In this document: positions 39,401-51,868 of the stretch, piece by piece
How the letters are laid out: each line of letters starts with the position of its first letter
How positions within the stretch are numbered: position 1 is the first letter of the stretch
Source: Leptasterias polaris
Taxonomy: Eukaryota > Echinodermata > Asteroidea > Forcipulatida > Asteriidae
Direction of reading: 5' to 3'
Length of the DNA: 64,000 bases
Assembly: GCA_037783415.1 (NCBI GenBank)
Contig: JAZGTN010000047.1
Location: 124,001-188,000 of the forward strand
The notes under the pieces: generated by a model
Told to the model about the DNA's origin: nothing
The model's input: the letters and a program-made list of their open reading frames with translations, nothing else
Databases searched by the model: none
Translations under genes and position numbers: made by a program

Positions 39401-42400
39401 CACAAGTTTGCATTTCATCTGCTATAATATAACATTCATGTTTTCATGCTTATGAGGCCAGACAAAACTAAAATCTTGTTGCTCCTCCTTCTTTAAAAAT
39501 TATTTTATAGATTAAATATTTGTTTGTATATTTATACATGCACAGGTTGTGACACTGGTTTGGGACATGCTACTGCACTTTATCTTGACAGCCTTGGCGC
39601 TCATGTCTTCGCTTGTTGCTACGACAAAAATGGAACAGGAGAACGTGACCTCGTTGCTAATAGTTCCAGTCGACTGACAACGATACAACTAGATGTGACG
39701 GATCAAGACCAGATTGATGAAGCGTTGGATATGGTGAGGGATCTATTGAATGGAAGAGGTAAGAAGCGGCTCGAGTAGGAGACTAGGATCATACTTCAAT
39801 TGCTGCCTTTGTGGTTGCTAGGTCACTACACAACTGTTGCCACAACTACCGCTACAGCCAATGGTCTCATGCCGCTTTTGAAACGGAGGCTTCAGCCTCA
39901 TCTCCACCAATAGCTCCATTCCCTGAATTCTGAAGGACTGTTTTAAAAGGGTTTTATTTCAAAACATGTCTTAAGACAGTAAGCCACAGCCAAAGAGATA
40001 TGCAATTAATCACTTGGCTGTTAAGATAATGACCTCAGAAACAAAGGTCAAGTGCCAGTTCCTTTAAATTAATATTGATGATCTTCGATTGTAAAACTTA
40101 ATGCAAGAATCTGTAGATGTATTTAGACGGTCAGTGCATTGTGTCTTTGAAAACTTTCCTATTTTCTTGAATTATTTAAGAGTTGTGGGGTCTGGTGAAT
40201 AACGCTGGAGTTTGTCTTTACGGAGAGGCTGAAATCACAACAGTGGATGCATTTAGACGAATGTGGGAGGTGAACTGTTTGGGTCATTTTCGGATGGTCA
40301 AAGCATTTCTCCCTCTGCTTCGGATTTCCAAGGGTAGGATCGTCAATGTCACTAGCATGTGTGGTAAGTCTAAGGACAGTCTCAGTTTGTAAAATTTATT
40401 CAGCATCTAAGAGGTAGGCTATCACTGTCAAGAAGCCTTCAGAAGTGTCATACACTGTATATAACCTGAAGCAGCTGTGTAGAGAAGAGGATGAAGGGAT
40501 GTCTGCTTTAGACTCGGGAGTAAAATGTGGCGTGCCGTGGCCGAGCGGTCTAGTTCACCGGACCCAAGTTCTGGTGTTGTCAGCAGCGGAGTGTGGGTTC
40601 GAATCCTGGTCATGACACTTGTACCCTTGAGCAAGGCACTTAACCATGATCGCTTCGTAAAAAGTTGGGAAGGTAAAAGTGCATTCTGCTCTACCAGCCA
40701 GACTCTCAGTGGATGATACCCATGCCTACATCCTTACGGACTGTGAAGGGGGAAACCCTGTTTCAGCTCCAGGAGTAGGTGGCAACAGGTCCCTGGTGAC
40801 TGTTGATTTTTCGAGGTACACAACTGTCGCCCTATTGGAGCATATTTTATGCTGTCGCCCTATTATACCGATTAGCGTTATTATTATTATTATTACTTAA
40901 GATTTGTTTAAGATCTCAGAAGAAGGTGTGTTGAGGTGAAAGCACAGTTCAGCCGTGACACTTCAAAGACTCCTTAAAGTCAATTCCTTACTACTGTCTT
41001 GATAGATAAAGTAGCCACACCCAGCTTCCCAGCTTACTGCAGCTCCAAGTCCGCAGCTTTTGGCTTCTCCAACGTCTTGAGGGTCGAGCTCCAGAAATGG
41101 GGAATTAATGTCTCCATCATAGAACCAGGAGGTTTTAAAACTCGTAAGTTCTTTAACCTGCTAGAGACCATTCATTTCTGTGTAAGGCAAAATAAAATAA
41201 AAAACATGTTCAGCGTCCTACCTTTTTGAAAACAAAAAAGAGGAGGGCCTTTTTATAAATTTTTTTTTTAAATGGTTGCCGACTTATTTTTCAAGTCAAC
41301 TGGCCATGCTATCTTTCAAGATAGTTGCCAGATTTTTCGGTTTGCTCTTTCGGTGTGCTAAAGTCTAAAATTAAATTTATTTTAAATTAAATTTTATTCG
41401 TCAGAGATCGTTTAAATTTATCCTTTTGAAAAAAGAAAAAAAGGAGGCGGCCACTTAAAAGGAAGCGGGTGGGGACGCTTAACTTTTGGGTTTTTTTTTG
41501 GGGGGGGCCTAATCATCACCATACGCCAAGACATTGCTAATGAATTTGAGTTTTTGACACAAAACATTTTTTTGGTTGTAAAAGAGTCTGGGACAAAATA
41601 ATAAAAAAGAGAAATTTGGTTTGTTTTTATAGAAACATAGATACTATGTTAGCATGGAAAACATTAGAAAATGTCAATTCAGGTCATGACCTTTATTTTG
41701 ACCTTTTTGTTTGAGTGAAAGAAGGTCGGATCTTGCAGCCGTTTGTGGCCGCATTTTGGTACAAGCCGTTCACAGTCGCTATGGTCTCTAAAGGGTTAAG
41801 CAAGTACTTGAGGGAAATTTGTATAACGAGAATGCTATTTAAACTTGTTTATAATGTGTATGTGTCATGTGTCATAGTTATTGATAAAAAAACTAAGCCC
41901 CAACCTCAAGGTTTTGAAAAACTAGAAACACTCCTGCCTTTGACGGCCTGAGTCATGTGTGGGAGTTTGATTTGTTATACCCCCATGCTGCAACAGAGCG
42001 GCTTTACAAAACAGAGCTCCCACAAATGAGGAAACATGAGTGATGACGTAAAAGGGCTTCTCGCGAACCTTTCTGAACAGCACAGGAGAAGGGTATTCAA
42101 AACGATTGTTTTTTACCCAATTAAAATCTGTTTAATCTCATGTGAACTTGATTTCCCTATTGATTGAAAACATTTAAAATGATGTTCAGCAAAGATCACT
42201 TGTGCTGTTTTCACTCAAGTAGAGAAAAATCTTTTACTTGATTTAGAAAGACTGTGAACTTTAGGAAAAATCATAATTGACAGACAAGCTCATCTTCTCT
42301 GAAAGTTTCTACAAGAGACTGATAGAACTTGTTCAAAAAGTGCGAACACTTGTGAACAATTGTAAATAAAAGTTGACTTTTAAGTTCATTCAATGACAAT

Positions 42401-42943
42401 AAGATGTTTATTTATTGTTTCGTAGAAGCTGTAGTGGGTACTCAACTCCTTACCGAGTACCAGCGACTCCTTGGTTCTCTTGACCCTAAGGTAGCGGACG
42501 CCTATGGTAAGAGGTATTTTAGCACAGCGTTAGGGTCCATGTATAAATCAGACGATATTCGGCTGATGGAAGACTTTTCACCGGTGTGCACTGCTGTCGA
42601 GCATGCGCTCTTTGCTAAAAGTCCACGCGCTCAATACTTATGTGGGGTACCAGCTGTGATTATGTCATGGATAGCCAATCATTTGCCAGCATTTTTTAAT
42701 GATTTGATGGGGTCGCTAGTAACGGGGACTTATATTCCGCATAGCGCCCTCCCCACAGATGAAGAGCATCAAGCCATCGCCGAGAGGAAAAAACAAGAGC
42801 GGATTGCCAAGAATCAACGCGCTAATATGCCTGCAAAACAGGTTCACTTTCAGATGGACACCAGTGAAAGTAGTAACCAAGGTAACCAGGGTAGTACTAA
42901 TAGTGTCAAGAATGTCCCAGATTCAACCCAGAATGGAACATAA
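30406..42943 (+). CDS. Membrane-anchored short-chain dehydrogenase, HSD17B2/BDH1-like (SDR9C group), 5 exons
   Basis: Exons 30406-30667, 39546-39758, 40181-40363, 41006-41143 and 42426-42943 join in phase 1 each time to give 437 aa. Residues 29-70 hold two hydrophobic segments, a likely ER membrane anchor. Cofactor motif TGCDTGLG is at 87-94, NNAG at 165-168, active-site N190, S217, Y230 and K234 (YCSSK). The stretches KWGINVSIIEPGGF and DFSPVCTAVEHALFAKSP resemble the C-terminal half of HSD17B2; BDH1 is the next best match. Such enzymes oxidise steroids, retinoids or hydroxy acids with NAD; the substrate here is unknown. The last 50 residues or so are a polar Gln/Asn/Ser tail absent from the vertebrate relatives. 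An in-frame ATG at 30367 is also possible, but the one at 30406 has A at -3. Confidence 0.92.
31182..31689. mobile_element. Inverted-repeat element, family unknown
   Basis: Left TCACACCAAACTCGTTCTCA mirrors right TGAGAACTAGTTTGGTGTGA with one mismatch. TTAA precedes the left end; the right duplication is unclear. Confidence 0.6.
31829..32417. mobile_element. Harbinger-type MITE with perfect ends
   Basis: Inverted ends begin GGCCAAGTAAAATAAATAAC and are identical for over 30 bp. TAA flanks both sides (31826-31828, 32418-32420). 589 bp, no transposase. The perfect ends suggest recent activity. Confidence 0.82.
32936..33080. repeat. (CAAA)n-like low-complexity tract
   Basis: Imperfect ACAAACAAACAAAC and GAACGAAC runs. 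The long minus-strand Phe/Val/Cys-rich frame here is a by-product. Confidence 0.85.
33191..33373 (-). mobile_element. Decayed LINE polymerase tail
   Basis: A short frame with KWSAFPIDVKNS and NFNTF fits the WN-LP---- pattern of LINE polymerase ends, but degraded. It lies in dehydrogenase intron 1. Confidence 0.4.
33420..33545 (-). mobile_element. Short tRNA-like SINE
   Basis: Minus-strand copy of the 9930 repeat with GATAGCTCAGTTGGCAGAGC and GGTTCAAATCCCGC, in dehydrogenase intron 1. Confidence 0.7.
33685..33811 (+). pseudogene. Exon-like remnant truncated by a repeat
   Basis: After a good acceptor (CATTACTTGCAG) an open frame reads VIDPIVIEIPQDILVLKERI and NQELQDSQR, coiled-coil-like, until the repeat at 33812 cuts in with no donor. 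Family unknown. Confidence 0.3.
34777..35132 (+). mobile_element. tRNA-derived SINE
   Basis: Near-twin of 6544-6890 (GGGTGTCATGGCCGAG, CCAATGACCAGGACACTAAT, ATT tail), in dehydrogenase intron 1. Confidence 0.78.
36587..36923. mobile_element. Inverted-repeat MITE
   Basis: Ends GGCCAAGTTCGCACAAGG and inverted CCTTGTGCGAACCTGGGCC. The interior has several GTCGAC-type short palindromes and a (CATGT)n run. Confidence 0.6.
38691..39062 (-). mobile_element. tRNA-derived SINE
   Basis: AAT repeat at the left, GGCGTGTCATGGCCGAGCGG head on the minus strand at the right, box B GGGTTCGAGTCCCGG. Confidence 0.78.
40529..40897 (+). mobile_element. tRNA-derived SINE in dehydrogenase intron 3
   Basis: Head GGCGTGCCGTGGCCGAGCGG, box B GGGTTCGAATCC, tail (ATT)n. 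Its body matches 3056-3340. Confidence 0.78.
41515..41795. mobile_element. Left-truncated piggyBac-like MITE
   Basis: Right end ATGGTCTCTAAAGGG then TTAA. The interior shares CATGACCTTTA and ACTATGTTAGCAT-like stretches with 60448-60740. In dehydrogenase intron 4. Confidence 0.55.
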
Positions 42944-43011
42944 ATAAGAAGAAAAAAAAGAAAAACAATATTTCTGTTAAATTTAAGATTATGCACGGAA
43001 TAGAATTTTTA

Positions 43012-43017
43012 AATAAA
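43012..43017 (+). terminator. Poly(A) signal of the dehydrogenase gene
   Basis: AATAAA lies 69 bases after the TAA stop in AT-rich sequence. A longer 3' UTR using later signals cannot be excluded. Confidence 0.45.
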
Positions 43018-44376
43018 TGTAAAGTTAATATTTTCTATGCATTTCATGTAATAGTACTAAGTTTAATTAGACACAACAATAACTTTGAATTTTAAGCATT
43101 ACTGAGTTTAACATGCTCTTTTTTTTCTTTTCTACTTTTTATGTTGGAGGAGGGGCAAAAGAGTGGTGGGGACAAAAGGGGGTGCTGGAAAAAAATTCAT
43201 AAAATTTTGTCTTAAAAAAGGAATTTATTGCAAGAAGTTACAAAAGGAAAAAGATCAAAGATGCAATACAAGTCAGTAAGTCACCTATGAAAGTTTCAGC
43301 TGAATAATACAGTGCCTACTTGTGGAGGAAACCGAAAAAAAAACTGCCACTGTAAATTCATCAAGAATGTCAGATCCATCCAGGTTTTGCGAGGTGACAG
43401 CGGGTACCAACCACATCTCTGGCCATATTGAGGGCAGCATTTAAAGAGACAATCTGGAAATTTTCAAAAGTCTCCTGCAGGAGAATTTTTTTTTTGGATA
43501 TACTTTTATTGAATTTTAATTAATAGAGACCGTAGCTTTATTGGATGCTTTCTACCATTGCTATTTTTATATCAATTAGGCTTTTGGATATAGACCATGT
43601 GACCTGTGACATCACATGTTTACAAAAGAGCCACAGAGCCTGGACTTTCTGCAGGCAGTTTGTACGCAGCTCAATGGAAGAATACAGTTAATCTTATGTT
43701 TTACGGAGATTGCACTGTCTGTTTTTTCTCAACTTTTTATATGAAGAAAGGGGGGACATCTCATTAAAAGCTGTATACAGCTGTTGCTTTTGTAACTCTT
43801 GAATTTATGTGAAAATTATGGCACAAAATGTAAATTTTCCCATATGGCCTGTGTAGTATCTTGCCTGTCAGGAAATGCATTAGAATGTACAAGGTCACTC
43901 TTTCTGTAAACAAAGGTAACATGGTCTACAAATAATTTTGTCTTCTTTGGGTTACCAAAGTATGACCCTACCAGTTACCATATTCTTATCTATAATCATA
44001 AGGAAGATTTCCTGAACCTTAAATACACCGCAAATTACGATATTTGTCATTCTACAACGGTCCTTTTCAATTTCTGCATGATTACTTCATGTTGATTAAA
44101 GAAAAACTTCCAAAGACTTAAAAGATATCAATGTTTTTAAAAAAATTAAAAACTTGTTTTTAAACCTTTTTTTACCAATGCAGTACTTACTTAAACAGAA
44201 AGTAAAACATAACTGTAATAAATGTTACAAGAAAATGCGAGAAAATAAAAAAATACAAAATGAAAATCTTCCCTCCCAAAAACTAAAATCACAAATGAAT
44301 TTTCTGAACTGACACCTTGTCTTTCATGTCAATTAATTAGTAAAAATAATGAATTTAATTTTCTATCTTGTGAACA
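43018..44376. other. Intergenic, nothing recognised
   Basis: AT-rich sequence downstream of the dehydrogenase. Possibly part of its 3' UTR; no repeats or coding frames recognised. Confidence 0.4.
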
Positions 44377-44380
44377 TTAA

Positions 44381-44748
44381 AGGCACTGAACACGTTTTGT
44401 AATTGTCAAAGACCAGTATTCTCACTTGGTGTATCCCAACATATGCATAAAATAACAAGCCTGTGAAAATTTGGGCTCAATTGGTCATTGAAGTTGCAAG
44501 AAAATGATGAAAGAAAAAACACCCTTGTTGTACAAATTAGTGTGCTTTCAGATGGGAATAAAAGGCTTCTGGCCAGAAGTCTTTTATTATTTTAGTGAGA
44601 AATTACCTCTTTCTCAAAAACTATGTTACTTCAGAGGGAGTCGTTTCTCACAATGTGTTATACTATCAACAGCTCTCCGTTGCTCGTTACCAAGTAAGTT
44701 TTTATGCTAGAATATATTTTGAGTAATTACCAAACGTGTACAGTGCCT
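44381..44748. mobile_element. TTAA-type MITE, family K1
   Basis: Intact ends AGGCACTGAACACG and inverted TACAGTGCCT, TTAA at 44377 and 44749. Confidence 0.78.
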
Positions 44749-45066
44749 TTAAATGGTTGAGCTTTTCAATTTTTTTTTCTGTGCCTTAAAATGACCATAA
44801 ACTTTCGGATCTTCTCCGATAAAATTCAATGCAAATTAACTACACATTCAAAAACAAAACAAAAACACCATTAAAAAAGACAAGCACTTGAAGAACTTAA
44901 AATTGTAAATTAAAAGTTTATGTTATTGTTATGCAATTTATGTACTTAGCAGTTTCATTTACGAGCGGACAAAAAAAGCTTGTTAATTTTTCAGTGGGAA
45001 AATCCTTTTCATGTACTGTACATGTACTATTTTGACACGGTAGGAATTTAACTTAAAAAGTAATGT

Positions 45067-45071
45067 AAAAA
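45067..45071 (-). terminator. Pol III terminator of tRNA-Tyr
   Basis: A run of five T on the minus strand lies about ten bases after the discriminator base. Confidence 0.6.
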
Positions 45072-45081
45072 GAAATTGTCC

Positions 45082-45175
45082 TCCTTCGAGCCGGATTCGA
45101 ACCAGCGACCTATGGATGTCGGTTGTTTATATAATTATCTACAGTCCACCGCTCTACCAACTGAGCTATCGAAGG
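45082..45175 (-). tRNA. tRNA-Tyr (GTA anticodon) with 21-base intron
   Basis: Acceptor stem CCTTCGA pairs with TCGAAGG. The D arm GCTCAGTTGGTAGAGC, T arm GGTTCGAATCC and anticodon stem GTGGA/TCCAT are intact. The anticodon loop reads CTGTAG, then a 21-base intron at the canonical position 37/38, then A. The mature length of 73 and the intron are typical of eukaryotic tRNA-Tyr, so this is a real gene and not a SINE head. Confidence 0.95.
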
Positions 45176-45809
45176 GTTGATGATAGCGCGGGGTTACGTA
45201 GAGCCAAGATAATTAAGCGGTAAATCTTTTCGAGATGACTCATCGTTCCATGTGAATTATTGTGAAATAACCAACCACAGATCAATGAACTCTGCATGCA
45301 GCATGCGCCCGAGACGCGGTCTGCCGGTCGTTTGGTCAGAGTGACTAGCGCCCTCTTGTGGTGGATTGTTGCCATGATTTTCCCCCATTTTTTTTTTACG
45401 CTGCAAAAACCTTTGAACGACCGATGTTTTCGGGTTGGTTTTCTTTTATTAAGCTGCAAATAACTGAAACCATGGAGGACCTCCATGCTGAAACCTACTT
45501 AAACCAAATATGTAGCACGTTTTAATAGTTTTTATTTAAGGATTTTTAGTTTCAACTACTTATTCCCCAGAAGAAAGGCATTAGGGTAAAAAACGGCAAA
45601 CTTATTTTATTTATTTTTTTGTAATGTTTAAAATTATGGTTCTAGTATAAAGGAGTTTTTAACTATTTTTAAAACCGTTTTCCTTTGGTATATAAATACC
45701 TTGTCTTCCTTTTACAATGGTATTGCAGATAGCATAACATGATATTTATAACAAAGGTTTACAGTGCTGCGAACAACACCCAGCTTTTCTGTTGAAGTTA
45801 TAACCAGCT

Positions 45810-45972
45810 GGGCCCAATTTAATAGAGCTGCTTATAAGCACAAGAAGTAGCTAATCCCAAGAAAATTATGCTTACCAGAATAAGGTTACCAGCCACACAC
45901 CCATGTCACACGTACAATTTGTGACTGGTATCCTGCTCATTTCTGCTTAAGCAGCTCTATGAAATTGGGCCC
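45810..45972. mobile_element. Palindromic MITE, family P1 (complete)
   Basis: GGGCCCAATTTAATAGAGCT at the left and the inverse GAGCT...GAAATTGGGCCC at the right. Further P1 copies or pieces lie at about 30962-31103, 35822-35983, 51672-51868, 53711-53931 and 63893-64000. Confidence 0.7.
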
Positions 45973-48060
45973 TTCCTAAAACAAATGAACGGATTGTTTA
46001 ATGCATGGCAGTTTTTATATCGTCTTCCTTGAACACATTTCACATTATATATCTTTTAAAAACTTGCATGTTATTTTAACCATATGAAATTAGTTTTTAA
46101 TATGATAGCACTCCAAACTATAACGACGTCACTTTTGCTCAAAATACCTGTATGTGGGATAAACATTCCATCGTAAAATGCAATCAGTTTGCCAGACTGT
46201 ATTAAGAACTGTCAGTACACAAGAGTAAACATAAAACGTGGACATGAACGCGCGTACGTTTGTGAGTATTGACCTCGTCTGCGATCCGGGTATTTGAGTA
46301 CAATTTTACACGTTAGTGCAAGTGCTATTGGAAATTTTGAAACAATAATAATTATGAAGGAAATTCTAAAATATTGAGATTTGCCAAGGTAAATTGTTTA
46401 ACCCATTGAAATCATATTGTAGCAGGGTTTTATTCTTATATCATGCTTGATGTTTATAAACAATGTAATTAACAGTTTATTATCAACTTGATGTTTCAAG
46501 TTACTGTTCGTAAAAGCAGCCATGGTCACAACCCCCCACCCCCCCTCCACCCCCGGTAAATTACATTCGTTCAAAAATTATTTTATATTTTATAGAGAGC
46601 ACAGGGTCACAAATACCACTGTTTATACCTTGGTTAAGTTCTAACCCATATTTTTAACTGTTGTATATTACATAAAACTAGTAATGGAAAATGAACTTGA
46701 ATAATTAGAAAGTTAAAGTGGTGCATTCAGACATGCCGTTTAAATATTTCAAACAAAATAAAATAAAAAAGGGGGGGGGGAGGGGTGCCTTAAAGACAAT
46801 GTACAACATTGGTAATTGTCAAAGACCAGTATCCACACTTGACGTGAACCAACATACACGAAATGACAAACCTGTGAAAAAGTTTAAGCTAAATCTGTCT
46901 TTGGAGTCATGAGAAAACAGTGAAAGGCCCCATTATATGTTTTCACTGTTTTCAAACTTAACATTTTATCACCAGTGATATTCATTTCATATCAAATATA
47001 GCCTTTGAAGCAAAACTATTTCAAGGGAAGTTTTCCAGCATGACCATCTTTGTACCATGTAAGTTAATACGTGCAAGCTGTGAACATTTATATTTTCAAT
47101 CTAACCAATGTTGTACACACCCTTTTTTAAAGGCCCTGTACACTATTGGTAAGATCGAAAAACACAAATGTTCACAGATTCACACATAACTTACATGATT
47201 TGAAGTAAGTAATGGTAGAAAGGGTTCCTTAAAATATTTCTGCCTAAAATTCTATCGTTTCTGAGAAATGGGTAAAACAATAGTTTTTATCGCGCGTGAT
47301 AATAAACTTGATGTTTGAAAAACAGAAAACATTTATATTTTCAATCTAACCAATGTTGTACATACCCTTTTTAAAATTAAAAAACAGCTTTGTAGTGGTT
47401 TTCAGTTTTTGATGCCACTGAATTTAAGACGGAACTCAGATGAGAAAAGGCATGCTGTATTAATGAACCGTCAAACAACTTGTAATTGGAGGAAGATTAT
47501 TGTTATTTTAATTTTATTAAAAGTATAATTTGTTTAAGGATAAAGATGACAGGGTTGGGAGATTAAAGTAAAAGTTAATTTGTAATCATGGTGCTGGGTA
47601 AATTGTAGATGGTAATGATGGAATTAATTAATGCAAATTAATTAAAGGGAAAGGTGTAATAAAAATGAAGAACTGCGGGAAGGAATATACGTTGAATAAA
47701 TTTCCCCAAGCAGAAAAACAAAATCCTGACCTCGATTTAGTATTCTTTTGTTTGAATGTTGTTGTTTTTGATACGGTACCAAGATTTGTGGTACAGAACG
47801 GAAAACAGAATATTAATTTATTTTCTATTACAGCCGATCCAATTTTCTTGACTCTATGAATCTCCAAGATTTTGTAGTATGTATCGCGGGCACGTAAAAT
47901 GGATACGGTTAAAATTTACCTTCTTTTTACAATACTGGCCCAACGGTGGATTGAAAAAATAAATTAGAATCCTAAAACGAGTCGAAGAAAGTGAATCTGG
48001 TGGAAGCTAACATGCTCTGTCCATCACAATTTATTTAAATTTATTTAAATGATTTGGGGA
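45973..48060. other. Intergenic, decayed repeats only
   Basis: Contains a partial K1-like piece (46789-46975), a piece like the left end of the 5.46-kb element (47132-47300, AGGCCCTGTACACTATTGGT) and a doubled ATTTATATTTTCAATCTAAC motif (47087, 47331). No gene seen. Confidence 0.45.
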
Positions 48061-48069
48061 TGAACAAAG

Positions 48070-48540
48070 ACAAATAGACTAGAGAGCGGGGTTTGAACCA
48101 ACGACCTCCGGATTGACTTGCCGGCGCTCTACCAATAAGCCATTTGCGAGTTACATTTGAATAATGTCTGGTACAATGACTTGTTTAGTCACAAGTTACC
48201 GCTTAAATTTGAATTCCTCAGACTATCGAGACAGTTGCTATGTCACATGATTAGGGGCAAGCTTTTGCTTAGTTACGTAAGAGACGGTGAACACCCATAC
48301 ACAATTCTGAATGGATGTGTATGGCACAATGGTACCAGGGTTTGCTCATCTGGAGGTTGCTATACAAAAGCTTGCCCCGAACCATGTGACATAGCAACTG
48401 TCTCGATAGTCTGAGGAATTCAAATTTAAGCGGTAACTTGTGACTAAACAAGTCATTGTACCAGACATTATTCAAATTTAACTCGCAAATGGCTTATTGA
48501 GCTATCTAGCCCCATGTTGGCTGTCTCCCTCACAATTTAA
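48070..48540 (-). mobile_element. Short tRNA-like SINE split by a foldback element
   Basis: The halves 48070-48133 and 48499-48540 together rebuild the 9930-type repeat; the gap is the foldback at 48134-48498. Confidence 0.65.
48134..48498. mobile_element. Foldback element, 134-bp arms
   Basis: Arms 48134-48267 and 48365-48498 are near-perfect inverses around a loop of about 97 bp, so near-identical 50-residue frames arise on both strands. It is inserted in a tRNA-like SINE. Confidence 0.85.
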
Positions 48541-51500
48541 TAAGACACACAACTAAAGGGACACATTGCCTTCGGGTTTGGCTCTTTGGGCTAAAGTGTT
48601 GGTTATGAAATGAATATGGTCGGAAAGATGTTTAAAAAGTAGAATACTATGATTCACACAAAAATATCCCCCAAAATTGTAAAATTTTTGTGGAGTTGAA
48701 AAATTTGGTTCTACAAAATAACGGACCCACCTTGGAAGTTCATGACGTAAAAGGAACGCAGGGATATTTCGAGGGATATTTGTGTGGCTCATTATAATCT
48801 ACTCGTAAAACATCTTTCCAACCATATTCCTTTGAAAACAAACACTTTTTATGTCAAATAAAACTTATTAATGTCAAAATTAACATCTGTTAAACTTTTA
48901 TGTCCCAAAACTTTTTATGTTATTAGCAAAACACACGACTAATCCCCATCTCAATCTCTAATCTAGCATTGAGTGTTGCTCCAGTTGGAGCTTATCAATT
49001 ATATAATCAAGATCAAGATCAAGATCATCAAGATCAAGCGCTCAACTCAAAGGCAATGCATCGCTTTAAAAATGACAACAGATAACACAAAGTTGTTTTA
49101 ATATAGTTCCAATTTTATTTGATGTATCGTCATAATTTGCTTTGCCTACTTCTACATACCTAATTCATTATTGTTGAAAAAAATCAACCCATCTTCAGCG
49201 AACAAACAAAAAGGACTCCATTCTGACTTAGTCTCCTTAAGAATATCATACAAGTATACAATATGAAATTATCTTTTTACAGAGAGAAAAAAAACTCTGA
49301 TAAATGTAAATTTAATTCTAGTTTGTTCACTGATTCTACGTCTATATAACAAAAACATGCCCTGAGACACCATCCATAGTGTGCTTTCAAATTACGGTTC
49401 AAAAAACTGTACATTTTTATCTCTTTATGCAAAGTGGAAGAAACTGGGCAGTGCAAAGAAAGAATGAACCCTGGTATTAACAACAGTTTATTGGTTGTCT
49501 TTAAACTGATTTGTTCTTTAAGCTGGTTAAATTATGCACACCTTTAATGTGGTAACCATTTTGAGATAACCGGTTATACTGTAAATTAAACCAGTTTAAG
49601 TAACCAAACTGATTGGTTAAATTATAACCCGGGTTTAGTGAAAATGGCTGATTCAATTGAGGTAGTTAATTTGTCAGATCACACTTGAGACTAAAGGCAA
49701 TCACAATTTGCATAAATTAATATTAATTAACATACATACAAATGTGATGCACCAAGCAACCCTAAGTTGTGACATCATGAATAGGCTAATTAGTTGTGTA
49801 TTATCAACTGATGACACCAAATCTGCATATATCAATATTCATATCCTTTTTAATAACTCGACCAATCAACAGCACTCACCCACACATTTATTGATTTGCA
49901 TATCCAGAGACAGTGGCTGGTTTACAGGACTTACTTCTTGCAGAACATTTTAAACATCAAGTTTTACCAAATTTGCATATTTTCTTTTCCACACATAAAA
50001 ACAACAGGCTGGACCGAGCCACTAGAATCTATATAATTTGTCTTCACTTTCAAGACACCTGTTTTACATCTTGGCTTGATGAACGCTTCTAGACATGATC
50101 AAAACAGGATCCAAAGTTTACAATTGTACCCCCCCCCCCCACCCACCCCCATAATGGGAACGATGAGTTCTCTACTTTACATTTATTTTACATACACACC
50201 AACAAAGAAAAAAAGAAATAACAAGTATGCACAAATTTAAAAAAACAATTTTGTTTACACAAAATCATACCACTTAAGGTATCTCATTAATATTCAAGAA
50301 GTCACTCTTGACCTCTGACCTCAAAGAGCATTATGGGTAATCGGCTTCCTAACCCCTGAGACTTACAGCAAGCATTTACCAAATAGATTGCTATAAAATA
50401 TTACATGGAAACCAATACCCAGCATGCATTGCTCTCTGTTTAACGAGGCTATTAAAAAACAAAATTCCTTCCTTTTTTTCTTTATTTTTTATGACTTTTA
50501 TGACGTTTTTATGACGTTTTTATTAAAGCAGTTTGGTACTTCAATATTTACAAAGGTGAATCTCCTCATAGACAACAACATGGTGCTATTTAAACAATTA
50601 ATTTCATTATTATTTATTTATTTTTAATTTTTTTCGTTTTGAGCACGTCTATGAACCTCAGAAACTTTCCTCACTGACAACAGAACCATTCCATAGAATT
50701 GCCTGAAACAAAATTAGCATTCTTAATAAAACAACGAATCTCAAATGTTTAAAATTTATGCAAAACAACATACACTATTGTTTGAACAACTTACCTATAT
50801 CCTAAACACACCATCTACTTCTTACACAAATCATAATTTTTATTGTCTTAAAAGCAAAAAACTAATTATCAAACCATGAAATTTCTCATCGTTTTCCTAT
50901 TAACTATAATAAAGATTGTTATTGTTTTAATGTAACCATGGCAATATATAGTTGACACAAAAAACAACTTGGCAAAGCTGTATGTTAAAAAATAAGAAGA
51001 GAATATTTCTAGGGGACTTAAAAACAAAATATTCAAGACTAAAAACCTTTTCTCCTGTAACTAATAAAAAACAATTATTTTCTGGCACCTTCACACTTCC
51101 AAATTTTGTTTAAAAAGTTAACTTTGAAGATACAGATTAATGTTTGTATTGTTTCAATACAAACAAGAATTAAATTCTTTGGGTAAAACAAATGTTTGGA
51201 GGTTAACTTGGGTGGGATATCAAAATCGGTTTTGGCAAGATGGTTTTAAAAATGTCTTTCTAGAATTAAATCTCTAATCAGTAAACAGACTATTGATACA
51301 TGAGCGTTCCCTTTGATTAGGGGCAAAGGGTGACATATCTACATGTAAGGAGAAATTTGATTGGCTAAAAGAAGGTGACTTAACTCAACAAGCCCATCAT
51401 GTCTTTCTTTACAAAACATCTACCTTCGTGGTTTTTTATTTCTATAGGGATCTTTGAATATTCCATTTGGGGTGGTTTAAATTTGGCAAAACAACATTAA

Positions 51501-51671
51501 TTTTACAAATAGTATTATTGAAAACATTTCATGAAAACAAGTTAGCAATTGCAAATTTTCCGGTGAAATAAGGCACATATAAAGTACTGATTAAACCAAT
51601 GTAAACAATTCCTACTAGGAGTTTTCTGCACCAGTGAGGTTTACAGAGAAGCTATCTGTAAATAACTCTCC

Positions 51672-51868
51672 CGATGAGTTAAGCAGAAAATCTTGCTTAA
51701 CAATTGTCTGCTAAGCAGAAATAAGCAGGATACCAGTCACAAATTGTACATGTGACATGGTAGTTTGGTTGGTAACCTTATTCTGGTAAGCAAAATTTGG
51801 TTGTGCTTAGCTACTTTTTGTGCTTAGCTACTTTTTGTGCTTAAGCAGCTCTATGAAATTTTGCCCAG
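51672..51868. mobile_element. P1 palindromic MITE copy
   Basis: Contains CAGTCACAAATTGTACATGT and the right end GCAGCTCTATGAAATT. An internal TAGCTACTTTTTGTGCT unit is doubled. Confidence 0.62.

Noticed and set aside
45166..45486. 106-codon frame beside tRNA-Tyr
   Set aside because: Overlaps the tRNA 5' flank, no recognisable domain, and no splice or poly(A) context.
48157..48475. Near-identical frames on both strands
   Set aside because: A consequence of the foldback arms, not a gene pair.
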